A stretch of DNA of 64,000 nt from Brachyhypopomus gauderio. Its lineage: Eukaryota; Chordata; Actinopteri; Gymnotiformes; Hypopomidae. The notes below the pieces were generated by a model. The model was not told the origin of the DNA. It worked only from the letters and a program-made list of their open reading frames with translations, and did not search any database. The DNA is taken from contig NC_135214.1 in assembly GCF_052324685.1 (NCBI RefSeq), forward strand, positions 30,856,206 to 30,920,205, in the 5' to 3' direction. This document shows positions 35,401 through 48,097 of the stretch, piece after piece (the first letter of the stretch is position 1; each line of letters begins with the position of its first letter). The position numbers and the translations under genes were made by a program.

Positions 35401-38400
35401 CAACAGTGATCCCAAGCCAAGGCAGAGAAACCTGCTAGCTGTCAAACGAGCAATACGGTATACTGTCCTCCGCTGCTGGGTGGCCCCCTCGTTTTGCCAA
35501 AAGGGACCACAACCCTTTCGACAGGAACAGTCACATCCTGCCTGGACAAGTGATGGGAGCTATCAGGACCAGAAAGGTCAACACGGGCATTGAGTTTTTT
35601 GTTTTTTTGTTTTTTTTGGAAGGGGGGGTGTCATTCCAACAGGCTGAAGAGTCTGTTAACCTCTCGACATGGGAGCTGTGAACGGGGGCAATGCAGCGAG
35701 TTGACGTGGTCTAGCCAAGGCAGAGACAAAACCAGGACATCCATATCGCTCTCTTGCACAGGCAGGGCTGTATTTAACACAAAGAGCGCCACTAAACATT
35801 TCAAAAAGAGTCTGCTGAAGAGGAGTTGTCCAGAGCTAGATAGACTCGTCATTATCCCTGGCTTTGGACCCCGCCTCCCACCATGCCCTCTGGGAAATGC
35901 ATTGTGGCTCTCTACGCATTAAATACAGGCCAGGCTTAGTATTTCCTTACCAAGCGGTTAAAATCCCTTTTGATGAAACGAGATGCTACGGAGCTAAGGA
36001 ACAGACTGCTGTATTGCCCAGAGAGAAAGCGTCACGCTTCAACCAGAATCACAGCTAACAGGCTTCCGGATGCTTTGGCTAAGAATGGCTTTCGTCTTAA
36101 AAGCAATCAACCACAATTTACAAAGGGGAAAGGGAAAGCTGAACTTTTCACCCAATCCCCGAGAAAACACAGGCACACAACACCAAGAGGCTTTCGGCTA
36201 TGGCGCTAACAGGACTTTGATGAAGTCACTGTAGCAAAACAGAGTGTCTAACAATAATCAAGTGTCTGATTATATCACACAAATGAACAAGGACAGTACT
36301 GAACTGTGAGTTTACTCAAAATGGTGAAAAAATAATAATAATAATTGCTACAAGCAATGTGAACCTGACTTACCAATAGTTCTGGAGATCAAAAATAAGA
36401 CTTTGTTCCTTTTCGCACTTCTCAGACATTGAGGTCTGATTCTGGCCTGTGATGGTCAGAATCGTCTGGAACTGCTCTATTTATTTCCCATTCTCTCCAA
36501 ATCATGCTCCAGTGGCAGCAGGTCGTGACTGCCCGGTGTGATCTGGGCTTTTAAAGCCCTTCCTTGTAACAACAGCTGTCAGGGAAGCTACCATAATCTT
36601 AGCGGTGTGTGCGTTTGGCAACGTTACCAACCTAATGAAATCGCCGTTAGGGTCAGTGCGCCGGCCGAAGCCCACGGGGCAGTAGCAGTGGAAGAACTGC
36701 TGGAAGAAGGAGCTACAGGAGAGCCACATCCAACTGCCCGCATTCACACTCCAGTCTGCGTCCAATAGGAGCTCCTCAAACACCTACCAATCACAGCTGC
36801 CGTTACCATTTCACACTAGCCAATCACAGCCAGGGGCTTTGCATCTTACCACGGCAAAAAACCTGCTCTGCCCTCTCAGCCCGTTCACACATGTCGAGAC
36901 ATTCATAATGGATTTTACATAATGAATTACGCATTATTCTGCATACACCAAGCATGCAATTCTAAAAGTAGAAAATGACCCAGTATGTCGAGACCCTGCT
37001 ACAACTGCATGACTATACAAAAAGATTAAAGCTAGTGTGTTTGCAAAACCTCAGTCATTTGAAAAGCAGTACATATCACCCCATCAATGCGCAAAGCACC
37101 TTCATGCCCTCTTCCCAGCTGATCCACAGGTCACCGCGCGTGAGGAAGCAGGCCACAGCATGGCGGGCCAGGTGGTGGATCCAGCCCTCCTGCCTCAGCT
37201 GGGTCATGATGGCGTCGATCCAGGGGAAGCCCGTCTTGGCCTCGGCCCACTTGGCCAGCGCCTCTGGGTTTTTGTCCCAGGGGATGCGCACGCAGATGGG
37301 GTTGCCCTCCATCTTGTCGAAGCGCGGGTTGGCAGTGGCGGCGGTGTAGAAGAACTCCCGCCACAGTAGCTGGCCATAGAGCGAGAGGGGAGGGGTGCTG
37401 GTCTTCTTCACCTGGACACAGAAGACGTGCTGAGTGGGACTGATGCCTGTGTTTGGCAGTGGTAAGGCCCTAAAGTGCAGATTAACCAGACTGGGCCTCT
37501 CAGAGGGCCCTCTCCATTAAGTGCTACCCAGTGGTAGTTTCTGCGCGAGCGCAGAAAGACGTCCACAGGTGGCTGACATCGCCGTGATTGGTAGGCGATG
37601 GTGTGATGTCATTCCTCCCTTCCAGAGAGCAGCACCAATCGTGCTCACCTGGACTCGTGGCCAAGGACGGCTGAAACAATGTTTGCGGCTCAAACCAGCG
37701 ACGGGATGTCGACCGGATGCCAACGCGACTGCAGCTACTCGGGTACCTTTCTGTAGAGGTCTGTGAGCTTGAAGTAGAAGAGGCGGCAGGAGAGGCAGCC
37801 GAACCGCAGGTAAGGGCTCAGGCCGGTGGGGCTGGCCAGCAGGGAGTTGGCGTTCATCCTCGGCCTCTCAAAGTTCGCCACCCAGGCCTGGGAAACAGAC
37901 GTTGACACGTGGCACACTGGTTGTTAGCCAAGGGCTTAGTGGGAGGAGTCCACACTGACATGAAGATAGGTGCACCGTCCTGTTAGTATTCGACAAGATG
38001 CGCTTTACCTTTCTCTCCAGGTGTCTCTCGATCCGTGTTAACGCTTCCGTCTCGCCACCTGGCCACACGGCAGAGGGCAGGCCTTCCGTGTCAAATCCTA
38101 CACACAAACACACACACACACATAAAATATGACAGCAGGTGCTTTACATTTGTATAATTAAAGAGTCTGCAGTTTTATGAATTCAGAGTAGTCAGTGATT
38201 GAGTAAGCAGATATCTGGATAAAATCCGTGGCATACAGCACAAGGATATGCATCTAACCCAGCTCTTCGAGAGAAGGCACCCCATATTTGTCCCCGTGGT
38301 CTTCGGAGATAGGCGTGACACAGCAGCCCATAAGAGTGCTCGACAGCGTCTCCACTGGCATCTCTGGGGGGTCCATGCGGCTGACCAGCGTCTGGAAACG

Positions 38401-41400
38401 CTTGTAGGTGAGGGGCGGCTGACCACCATTCAACTCTATGATCCTACAGCAGGACATGGGAGGAAAGTGAAAGAGTCAGGTGAGGGAATAAGGACCCTTA
38501 TGGGCAGCTTCCAAGGGTGAGACAACTGGGATTCAAAGCTGCATGACAGTAGAAGATGTCCAGAAAATTATATGCACAATATTTAAAAAACAACTGGAAA
38601 ATGAGGCTGTATTTTAAACTAGATTGTGTTTTTGACTAGGTTGTGTTTTAGACCTGACTGTGTTTTAGACTAGATTATTTCACACCTGGAAAACCACGTG
38701 CAATATGTATTAACTTGAATGTAATATGGGATTAATGTGCATGTGAGGTACCACTTATACCACACTGATGGTCCTTTGTTATTGCATTACTATTACTGTT
38801 TATCAGAAACATTTTAGCAACATGCTGCAAGGTTGCTGAAAAGCGCAGCTGCAGTGTGTTGGGACATTATTTTGAGGTTGTATAGGTGTATGTGTTGGGA
38901 CATTATTTTGAGGTTACATAGGTATATGTGTTGGGACATTATTTTGAGGTTGTATAGGTGTATGTGTTGGAACAATATTTTGAGGTTGTATAGGTCTCAC
39001 CTGTCCAGGTTGTACAGGGTGTGTGAGGTCTTGACGATGACTTCCACACCAGCCTCCATGGCGAGCTTTTTAATGGCGGCGTCGCGCTCCTTCCCAAATG
39101 GTTCTGAGTCATACTCAAATGTCAACCTGGTTATTTCCCACTCCTACAGGACATGAAGCAAGGCTGCTCAGAGTCCTCTCTGGACCGCAACGTACCGTTA
39201 CATTTCTTACTCACACACGTGAAAGAAATAAGGACTGCCTTTGATCAAAACGCCTGAGGGTATTTTTCACTAGTGAAATTTTATTTTCACCTTGAAGAGA
39301 CGTGGAAAAACATTGGCTGGTTGACCTCGGATAACAAAAAGGCGGGAATTGAGTTTCCGGAGACTGGAGTCAAGATCGTCTAGGCACTGAAGGAGAAATC
39401 TGCAAAAATAAACAAAGATATCAACAAATCTGTTTTTGTTACGCCCAAACTGTGGTTGTTTCAGAAAGCCTAGAACCCATCCATAACATACTCCAGTGAT
39501 TATCCATAATTCAGTATGTCTGATATGTGTGATTTTGGAGCATTGTGACCTGTAATACGCCACATAAGTCCATCAGCATTTTTGAAAATAAATGATAAAA
39601 AAAAGATAATTGTCGTGCTGTCATCTTCCATGTATCCAATAAAGGTAAAGAAAGACTATAATAGAATAGAATGAAACATGCAGACCTGGATATAGAACGA
39701 AACATGCAGACCTGGATATAGAATGAAACATGCAGACCTGGATGTGTATGTGGATATGTCTGACAGTGTATCTGATCTTCCTGGCAGACCCTCTGACAGT
39801 GTATCTGATCTTTCTGACAATGTATCTCATCTTCCTGGTAGACCCTCTGACAGTGTATTTGATCGTCCTGGTAGACCAGGTGTGTCCAAAGTCTGGCCCC
39901 GGGGCCAATTGTGGGCGCTTGAATTTCTAACGGGCCACAGCCTGCCATAAAATGAATAATACTGTTGACCAGATATAAAATACATATGTACAAAAAAGCT
40001 ATTTTATATTTGATCAGATGTAATATATAATATGTAATATATAATAGTGAATACGATGAACTTTGGATATGGCCAACGTGCAGCAGAGCGGCTGGAGCCT
40101 GCACAGGTCACAGGTTGATCTTGGATGCAGATGCATTCTTTGTATACTTTTCCCCCCAAGCTTCTTCCCCCAAGTATGATCTGTGAATATCAATGTCTTC
40201 TCTAATTGTTCAAAGGAGGGCAAATTAGATTGGACAGTGAGCACCCCTTCGAGACCAGAGAGCAAAAGCCTCATCCACCCCTGATGGGACAAATGTGTGA
40301 TTGTGTGCAACTGGCACTGCTTGAGACAGACCACTTAAGGAGAAGGCGCTTCAAAATGGAGTCCAGATTTTTTGATTGAACGTATGATAACCGGGTTAGA
40401 AGTGAAGCTAGAAATAGACTGAGTGAATAGCACTTTAGAACACAATAGGGCTGCTAAAGACGTGGACCCAACAGGTGCCCCATCTAGAATTGACCATTCA
40501 GGGACAGTGGCATTGTTCTTTACCCAGTATAGCAACACTCTTATGTTGACCGCCCAGTAATAACACAGGAAGTAATCCTGTCCACTGAACAAGATCTTTG
40601 CAGCATATCGGTTTTATTCAGTGAGGTTTTTGCTCCAAATAAAAGAAAATATGAGATTATTTCATTTGGAAAAGAAAGATTATTTACCATGTTAATTTTT
40701 CCACCCAGAGAGAGGCAGGAGGTCTCAGTACTCAATTTACTGTCTCAGCTTACATAATAGAGGCTGAAGTGGTTCCATTGCATCTCCAAGCAGATGTGGG
40801 GACATAGAACACACATTTCATACTGAGTTGGAGCTCAAATCAGGTAGGTAGATTTTTTTTGTTCCCACAGCAGCCATTAGAGACTCATATAAAACTATTA
40901 TCCATCATTCATCATATATGGTGTGGTATGTTTTTATCGATCAGTATAGCTGTCCCTATGAGTAGAGACCATCCAACCCCTTCTCAGTCAAAAATGTTTT
41001 GTTGTATGTAAATGTATCTCCAGTAGGACAGTAATGTATACATTAAGCTGTTTTAAATGTGTAAACATCCTTCTACACTTCTCTGGATGGTTAAAGGATT
41101 TAACAGATGCGAATGAGCTTGAATGACTAGACTATCTCATAGTTGTATCTTATGTATAAAGAAAATGAAAATATTTTAGTAGTGATAAATAGTTCATATA
41201 TTAATGAACTATTTCACTATTCCCCCGCTCAACACCCCCCCCCCCCTCCCCCTCAACAACTTACGTTCGCCACCCCCGCCGCACCGGACCTCAGGTCACA
41301 GGTATCTGCCAAAACTGGACCGCGGACAAATGTAGTTGAGTACGCCTGCCATATAGTGTCCAAATGTCATTGCATTGCCCTCTAGTGTCCAAACGTTGTT

Positions 41401-44400
41401 TTGCACCCTAAACCTGTTAGAACACGTTGCTAAAGCCTGAAACGCTGATTATGCGGGCGATCCTCAGTGACTGCACGTGCAACCCTGTCCCGTCTCGAGA
41501 TTAAACCCTAAACCTTTTTGATAAACATCCTCCTTGATTCCACACAGGCCGTGATCGCATGACACAACTGACAGGATTCTTTTTCCATTCATAGCACTCT
41601 TCACTCTGTCCATATGGAGAGGTTCATTGATATTTTCAGTGGAGACATCTGCTGTCTACAGGTTGACTCTAGACCAGACCAGGTAGAAGGATTTGAACAT
41701 ATAGATGTCGTCCTGATCTTTCACCTGTCACATAAATGTTGTGTGTGAACAAGCCTTATTCATGTTTTAAATGTTTTTATTTAACATGGGAAAGTAATAC
41801 ACAAAAAAAAGAAATCTGAATGTGTGTTTGAGGTGGTACAAAATGTATAATCATAACATTGTAATAATAACAATGTTTCTTTTCATAAACGGTCCCCCGT
41901 TTTAAGGAACCAAAACAATTTAATAACTGACTCCTCAGTCACATCTGTGCCTGCTGTGTATTACTCTATCCTTTTCTCATGCTTAGGAGAGCTGATGAAA
42001 AGTCTATAAATGCAATAACCACAGAATACTGTAGGTGTGCATTCTGATTATGTGCAAATATTCCATTCCAAGTTTTCCATTCACACCTTATCTCCCTGGA
42101 CTTCATCTTGCAGTAGTAATGACCTTCAGAGACCATCTATACAGGCTACACAAGCCTACGCAACCACACTGCAACCAAGGTCCTCCATTTTAGATTATGC
42201 TCATTTGTACAGTGCTTTGTACAGCTCCCTGTTAATCCTATATAGCTGATAACCCTATACTCTCAAACCATTGCCTCTAGTCTGCACTTTGCAGATTGTA
42301 AACAATGATTTTGTCCCCATTTTGCTTAAAAATGGCACTTTATGTTTTTTGGAGCATTTGTTTCAGCATTTTTTCATTTTAAGCAAATGTAAACAAAATA
42401 TAATCATTAGTTCATATAATCATTCATTTTGAATCCAACATGCTGGTCCTAAGGTAAAAGGTGTTTCACTGAAACATTACTGATGCAGGACACTCTCTAC
42501 ACTGTACAGAAGGCCAGTTCATTTTCATTCAAAAATAAAAGAAAAATCCCATAAGCCAACAGTACAAATGTGCAGCACGTCTGGAACACGGGCAGGAATC
42601 CTGTTCTAATTCGGGTCAGGACATTCGGGTCCTCCTGGCCTGGTTAACCTTCCACCTGTGTCTATGTTCCGACCCAAGTGTTCATACTGAGCCCAGATTC
42701 AGACAGTCTGCTAGTAAAGCCCTGATTAGACAGCAAAGCTCCTCGTGCTCCAAATCCAAACCCAACCACCCTCCATACTTCCATACACAACCCTCCTCTG
42801 TACTGGATCCTGTACATTACACCCCCCCACAACTCCCACGTACAACACTTCACTCACACGCACAAGCTACAATTAAAAGTCCGTGTAGGTTATAGTCAAC
42901 AGGAAGAATCATTCGATTAAAGATTAACGAGTATTTATATTGGCAAGTTATTCTATAATAAAGTTGATAAATACTGGTATTACTATATTATCGTTATTTT
43001 ATTACCATCACTTTCTTTATTGACTAACAGAATGTGAACTTTCAAGGGCGGCTGAAACACTGTTCTCCAGCTTTTTGCTCAGTCATACATCATCCCTTAT
43101 ATAACTGTCCTGGCCTACATATTAGCACGTGGGCGTGCAGCCACTGGAGGACATAAAATTAGCCTAGTGACCTGCTTTCAAGTAGAACCACACTCCTTAC
43201 GTCTTCCAGGAGAAAGAAAAGGTGCCCCTTCTGGAATCACATCCTCTCCGGCACGTGACCGATACATAGTCAGGCCAAGTCTGTTTTTCTTTTCCTTTTT
43301 TCTTACAGAGACACACTCAACAAATTTTGTACAAAAAGAAATAGGACAAAGCAGGGGTTTAGACTTGGCAAAAGTTCTGGCCTGCATGTGACAATGCGAT
43401 GACGTCAAACTTCCTGGCCTCAAACAGACATTCGTACAGAAGATGACATTTAGGGCAGTATCTACATTACTTTCAGCTGTGCTGTTACGTGATAGCCCGT
43501 CACATGGCGAAATGTTATGTGATGCAAATGGGTCAGAGATGAGTACAACGAGACCTACTGTGGTTATGAAGCCTGTAATTTAAAACAAAACAAACCAATT
43601 TCCAGCTTTCAGCTTTATCTGTGCCAGTTTTACCATTTGCTCAGCTCAGAAATCTGCTTCCTGTCTGACACACTCCATCAATGAACCCTGCTGATGGCAC
43701 CCTCCTGTTCATGATTACGCATTTGCAGTGTATAAATATCAATTCTATACTGATATATTCCAATACTTATAGAAGCTCATGCTCTATGAGAGCAGTTCAG
43801 TTATTTTAGCATCTGATGCTGTTACTCTAATAAAAAAAAGTATAGTGGCATAGTGTAGTGGGTAACAAAGCTTCCTTCTCCATGGGGGACAGGGATTCAA
43901 TCCCTCCCCTAGTGCAACATGCTACACCAATATGACTCCTAGCATGTTTGCCTGCTACAATATGATCAAAATGGTCATTTGCTCTGGATAAGAGTGTCCA
44001 CCAAATGCATAAATGCAACAGCAGCATGGACAGCCGACAAACGTGTGTTCACAGCAGTTGAGACACAGCAGACCCAACACTGCTGAACTCTCCCTTTATG
44101 CAACAGCTGTGTCCTGCGCTTAATTAAAAGACCGGAGGGTTTATCTGCACACCTGCAGCTGATGGGGACAGACCCAGTCACAGGTGCATTGTTTTTAAAT
44201 CTCGTTTTCAAGGTACACCAAAATAGCCCATTGAGAGGATGGCGAGATGAATGGCGTGGCCTCCAGGGCAAGCTTAGTCCCAGCTTCGCCATCTCCAGCA
44301 TCTGCTTGGTCTGCTGCTTGTCCTACTTTGCACAGGAATAAGTGTACTGGCATGGCACTGGTCCCCAGATTGGTGAGATTTCAATGTAGGTAAACATGGA

Positions 44401-45762
44401 CTTGTTTAAAATAGCACCATATGGGAATGTACTGGTAGAACGGTGTGGCAACAGCAGGTCTGGAATTACATATGGAGGTGTCTGTTTTTAGCGTGGATCG
44501 AACCTGCTGTACCGAGTGTCTAAAAGCACTACCAGTGAAACCAGGCAGGGGATTTATGTAAGGAATTGTGAATTGATTCAAAGAACACATTCTTATAGTG
44601 TTTATAGTAATTAAACATTTTTAATTGAATTTAATGTAGTTTATTTTTTACGTTTATTTTTTTTACATGAAAAAATCTATACCTGTATATGTATACATAC
44701 ATGTATTTACAGTCATAGACCTTGTGGATAAGTGATAATCCAGACATGAAACCTCCTGGCAAAATTAAACAGATGAAGAGTCTTTAGCACTTTAAGTGAT
44801 GTGTGGAGTAAAGCTTGATTAATAAGTGTGCATGTTACTTAATGTATTAAATATAAATATAAATGTATCTAACATGAATGTTTTTGTATATTGGCATGGA
44901 CTTGGACATTAAAACATTTTGTACAGTACCTAAATCATTTTTAAATGTTTTTCATTAGGTCAGTGCCTAGCTTTCAATATTTAGGTCCTTCAAAACTACA
45001 GGACCTCAGTGTCCAAATCAAAACACATCCATATACAAGATCCATTAAAATGACAGAATAAACTGAACAGAGTATATTACAAGAATATCTAAATGTCACA
45101 CTACATCTTTATTCATGTAAATATACCAAATAATGTGGTTCTTATATATCATTCTATATAAGGGGTTTATGGCTCTTCTGTATCATTATCTGACTACAGT
45201 GTGGAATCAGTCATAGAAACTGAATTAAGCTGACATTCATTTTGACATTAAAACCACAATTTTCAAGTATTTTTGTATATTATGTTATTATAATAACTCT
45301 TTCTTCCTCTCGATCTTCCATTTTGCTTTCAAAGCTTTGAATAGGTTAACTTATAATATCGCACCAGGGATTTCAAATATAATTAATTTTAGGGGCAAAC
45401 TGGGACATTAAAACATTTTGTACAGTACCTACATCTTTTTAGTACAAAGGAGTGGGTTTTACTCATGGAAAAGGGAAACTTACAGGCTGTCACTTTACGA
45501 ACAAATATGAATTTAATTATGGAGTAATTTCTTAACTCCCTGCAGTCACCCCTCAATTTCTTCAACAGCTGTACTGCATAACAAGACCCCTGACACAAAC
45601 TCACCTCCACCTGTTGACCCCAAGATTGGAGGACCCGGCAAACCAGGGGTCCAAGAAGTAGACACAGCGGAGAGTGCCTGCACCCCGCACCGCCTCCTGA
45701 AGTGCAGGGTTGTCGTGGAGACGCAGGCCCTTCCGGAACCAGTGGATGGAATTTGGGGCCAT
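32475..45762 (-). CDS. cry1b: Cryptochrome of the Cry1 type (fish cry1b group), complete, 666 residues, 13 exons
   Basis: This is a nuclear repressor of CLOCK:BMAL in the circadian loop. Exons in transcript order: 45605-45762, 39291-39399, 39001-39143, 38259-38443, 38009-38097, 37747-37887, 37100-37411, 36632-36783, 34388-34590, 33429-33521, 33058-33162, 32851-32952, 32475-32683. They sum to 2001 nt with consistent phases and a TGA/TAA-class stop. The protein begins [20 protein letters not shown], the form I recall for zebrafish Cry1b proteins. It has a photolyase-type alpha/beta domain in the first ~130 residues and then the FAD-binding helical domain ([63 protein letters not shown]). From about residue 497 a variable tail is encoded by four small exons and ends with a basic stretch, [11 protein letters not shown], that could act in nuclear import. 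It is clearly closer to CRY1 than CRY2; choosing between cry1ba and cry1bb needs a tree. Confidence 0.93.
33740..34160 (+). mobile_element. 3' end of an L2-clade LINE, antisense in a cryptochrome intron
   Basis: The plus strand encodes [20 protein letters not shown] followed by [16 protein letters not shown] and a stop near 33,895. This is the typical C-terminus of L2-like reverse-transcriptase ORF2 proteins in fish. It is followed by about 200 bp of 3' UTR and the tail ctctggataagagcgtctgc with taaatgccgtaaatgt and short AAATGT repeats. The 5' part is missing, as is usual for truncated LINE copies. It lies between cry exons 34388-34590 and 33429-33521. Confidence 0.85.
34591..36631. other. 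Cryptochrome intron, no feature seen
   Basis: Between exons 36632-36783 and 34388-34590. Short open frames only, none recognisable, and no clear repeats. Confidence 0.6.
38856..38998. repeat. 36-bp tandem repeat, 4 copies, next to a cry donor
   Basis: Four copies of a 36-bp unit (tgtgttgggacattattttg then aggttgtataggtgta) run up to the donor of exon 39001-39143. The last copy, reading taggtctcacctg, contains the donor on the minus strand. Confidence 0.9.
39660..39890. repeat. Two adjacent short tandem arrays in cry intron 1
   Basis: About three copies of a ~27-bp unit (gaaacatgcagacctggata) are followed by about four copies of a second unit of about 30 bp (gacagtgtatctgatcttcc). The junction suggests local duplication of simple sequence rather than a transposon. 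Confidence 0.8.
40060..40760 (-). mobile_element. Degenerate L1/Tx1-clade LINE ORF2 relic in cry intron 1
   Basis: The minus strand in several frames gives pieces in ORF2 order: [15 protein letters not shown], then [19 protein letters not shown], then [20 protein letters not shown], then [10 protein letters not shown]. These match the end of the reverse-transcriptase and C-terminal regions of L1-like LINEs (RINMVKMNLLP, YYWAANIR, FTSNPVV, SFEQL). Frameshifts and stops show it is dead. It is in the same orientation as the cryptochrome gene. Confidence 0.7.
41217..41352. mobile_element. Possible hAT end fragment with poly-C tract
   Basis: A 13-base C run is followed by sequence whose reverse complement, caggcgtactcaactacatt followed by tgtccgcggtcc, resembles the ends of hAT elements that begin CAGGGGTACTCAA. 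No matching opposite end or duplication was found, so it is at most a fragment. Confidence 0.3.
41353..43839. other. Cry intron 1, middle part
   Basis: Mostly AT-rich single-copy-looking DNA without genes. A palindromic CRE core (TGACGTCA) lies at 43400-43407. No other feature is supported. Confidence 0.5.
43400..43407. promoter_or_regulatory. Palindromic CRE in cry intron 1
   Basis: TGACGTCA lies in the 6.2-kb first intron of the cryptochrome gene. CREs are common in clock genes, but the assignment rests on the motif alone. Confidence 0.3.
43842..44012 (+). mobile_element. tRNA-derived SINE, second subfamily
   Basis: The head tggcatagtgtagtgggtaa with box B-like ggattcaatcc is followed by a short body (gcaacatgctacaccaatat) and the tail gctctggataagagtgtcca then ccaaatgcataaatgc. 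The tail is shared with the other SINEs in the window, but head and body differ, so it is a distinct family using the same LINE-type tail. Confidence 0.75.
44492..44550 (-). mobile_element. Possible tRNA-like SINE head
   Basis: On the minus strand CACTGGTAGTGCT resembles box A and GGTTCGATCC is a perfect box B core, about 30 bp apart. No cloverleaf or recognisable tail was found, so it is a tRNA-like pol III remnant at best. Confidence 0.35.
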
Positions 45763-46917
45763 ATTCAGTGTCACCTTTTCATTTTTATAAAATAAATAAA
45801 AACTCAGTCAATAAAAGCAACTGCTCAGAGATGAAGCTTTACATATGTGTCAAATGTCAAAGGTTTTCAGAAACTTAAAAGTGAAACTAAATTAATATTA
45901 ATTGGATCATATAACATTGATCACAGGTCTTTAAAAGCACTATTACCCACTGCAAAGACATAAACAGGCATGTTTCTCATTTTCATAACAAATAAGAGGT
46001 AAACAAAAAATTATTCACTCTAAATAAACTGCAACACCTCTTAATTTTATTAACAGTAACTTTAGAAGACTTTTAGCAGTCACCAGTTTTCACATTTTTG
46101 TTTCATGTCCACATCTGTGCAGTTTGCCTATGATTCTCATTTTGTGACATTTCATTTCTGGCTGCATTTAAATCGCATTCAAATAGATGACACCGTTTAA
46201 TGATATGTACCCTGTCAGGCATTCAGAGATTTTAGAATGCAACTACTAAATTTAATTACTGGGCTCAAAGAAGTCATAGAGACTATAGCTAATGATCCAT
46301 TACAACATTAACGTCATCAGCGCAATTAGACTTGTACGGTTTGGCCAATTTAAGCAACCAGTAGAAGACTTATGACAGAAAGAGCTTACATATAGCACAG
46401 ACTAATTAAAATACCATTTAAAAACCTAATTAAAAACACAAGCCTAAGAAGATTAATTCCAAAACTGAAATTACAAACATGATTCTCATTATTGCAGGAG
46501 AACTCGCGACATGTACACAAACTTAGTAGGACGTAAATAGGAAATAGAATGGGAAATAGAGATAGTTATAATATGCCTCTGGCTATATTTCAGTTTTACT
46601 TACAACAATTATATTATCGAAGTAAGTAAAATACAATTACGTGCCGAGTGAAAAGTGCACACTTTCTCAGTCCCGCAGGCCACAGGTCTGTGTTTTAAGC
46701 GTAGAGCATCTTTTTGAGGTAGAAATTAGGTCACTTCGAACTGTGTGAAACTGGCGAACGAGCTACATAAGTAAACATTAATTTATAAACGTTTGGACTT
46801 CACACCGTTTTTACTAAAGAATCACGACAGTTACTTTATTTTTCAGCAACTAAATGTTAAGACTTGTACATAAAACCATTTAACAGTCAGGAAAATTGGG
46901 TCAGGAGCGCGCGCGCG

Positions 46918-46925
46918 TTATGTAA
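46918..46925. promoter_or_regulatory. D-box (TTATGTAA) upstream of the cryptochrome gene
   Basis: TTATGTAA is the canonical D-box bound by the PAR-bZIP factors TEF, DBP and HLF and by E4BP4. It lies 1.16 kb upstream of the cry ATG, next to a CpG-rich patch (gcgcgcgcg). The ATG exon has an acceptor-like AAAAG just upstream of the start, so an untranslated first exon, and hence the promoter, may lie near here. D-boxes are known to mediate light induction of zebrafish clock genes. Confidence 0.45.
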
Positions 46926-47741
46926 CTACAATAACGCGGTTTTACTTCTTCACATTAAATTTTTTGCTACAATGAATGAAGTATGTACAACAGAAATGTT
47001 ACCTCTAAATGTTATGTCAATCCTGAAGACAATAACATCTCCATCCACAATATTTTGCGGATCTCAAAGCTGCCGTTCCGTAACCTTCCTATGAAGGAGA
47101 TCCACTCTGTCGCTTGTGCGGTCTCAACAGCTCACAGCGATTCTCACAGCGTTGTTCTCCTAGTGACGGAAACCGCTGTCGTGATTGGTTGAAACCAAGT
47201 CACATGGTAAGGACAGACTCACGTTTAGGAAGCATGGAAAAATATCTTGTTGAATATTCCAGCATGGAATTGACGGGCCACCCGCTACATTTGTGCATGA
47301 ATACATGCAATTTAATGTTGGCTATATACAATTTTTGCCAATTAGTTTATAAACAGTAAACTGGCTTAAAGTTGCAATGCAATGCTTAAGTTGCAATGCT
47401 ATGCGCAAAATACACTACATTAAATATTATAAGAAATTGAAGTCTGTTCTAGCATTAAAACCCCAGGTGGGGTTTTACTTCCTTGGACGCTTTACTAGGG
47501 CCGATTAATAAGTCGCCAAATTTAATTTGCATTGCGACTTGCAAAATCTCTATACATCTTTAATCATGCCGCATTGCGAAAGCTGATAATGCACTTGGGA
47601 TTCTTATGCTTCCTGTAATAATGCAGCTTCTAACCGTGGTACTATTTGCTTCTATACAGTGTATTTATAGATAAAAGGTGGGGTAACGCGCCTCAGCGTC
47701 ACAAAAGGCATTTCAATGTACAATTGCGTCCAAACATAGAG

Positions 47742-47747
47742 CACGTG
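47742..47747. promoter_or_regulatory. Canonical E-box (CACGTG) upstream of the cryptochrome gene
   Basis: CACGTG in the context gagcacgtgaca lies 2 kb upstream of the cry ATG and 0.8 kb beyond the D-box. CLOCK:BMAL act through this motif on vertebrate cry genes. Function here is inferred from motif and position. Confidence 0.4.
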
Positions 47748-47896
47748 ACAAATAAACTTGAAACTTGGGTAGGGAATAACGCTGATGTTCGCCCTGCTAC
47801 ATGCAGTATGCAAGTGCATACGTTGCACAGGAACATACCTAGTTTCATGCTTATATACGTCAAGCAGAAACCCCCATTTGTGGCGGTGATGAACTG

Positions 47897-48097
47897 CACT
47901 GAAAACAATAAAGCATTGGCTCAATGTAATAAAATTGAATTAATCAATCACACGAATTTTTTTCATTGACTCAATCCAAAAAACTTAATTCATGACTAAA
48001 TGAATTTAGTTTTTTAGATTGAGTCAATGAAAAAAAATTCGTGTGATTGATTAATTCAATTTTATTACATTGAGCCAATGCTTTATTTTTTTCAGTG
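47897..48097. mobile_element. 201-bp palindromic MITE
   Basis: The two arms, cactgaaaacaataaagcat and its inverse ending tttttttcagtg, extend almost to the centre (about 95 bp per arm). No unambiguous target-site duplication is visible, so the superfamily is open. It lies between the cryptochrome upstream region and the 3' end of the collagen gene. Confidence 0.8.

Noticed and set aside
44492..44550. Possible tRNA gene on the minus strand
   Set aside because: Box A-like and box B-like sequences are present, but no cloverleaf, anticodon stem or acceptor stem could be drawn; kept only as a weak SINE-head call.
47897..48097. Possible RNA gene because of the long hairpin
   Set aside because: The near-perfect palindrome with repeat-like ends fits a MITE better than a structured RNA gene.
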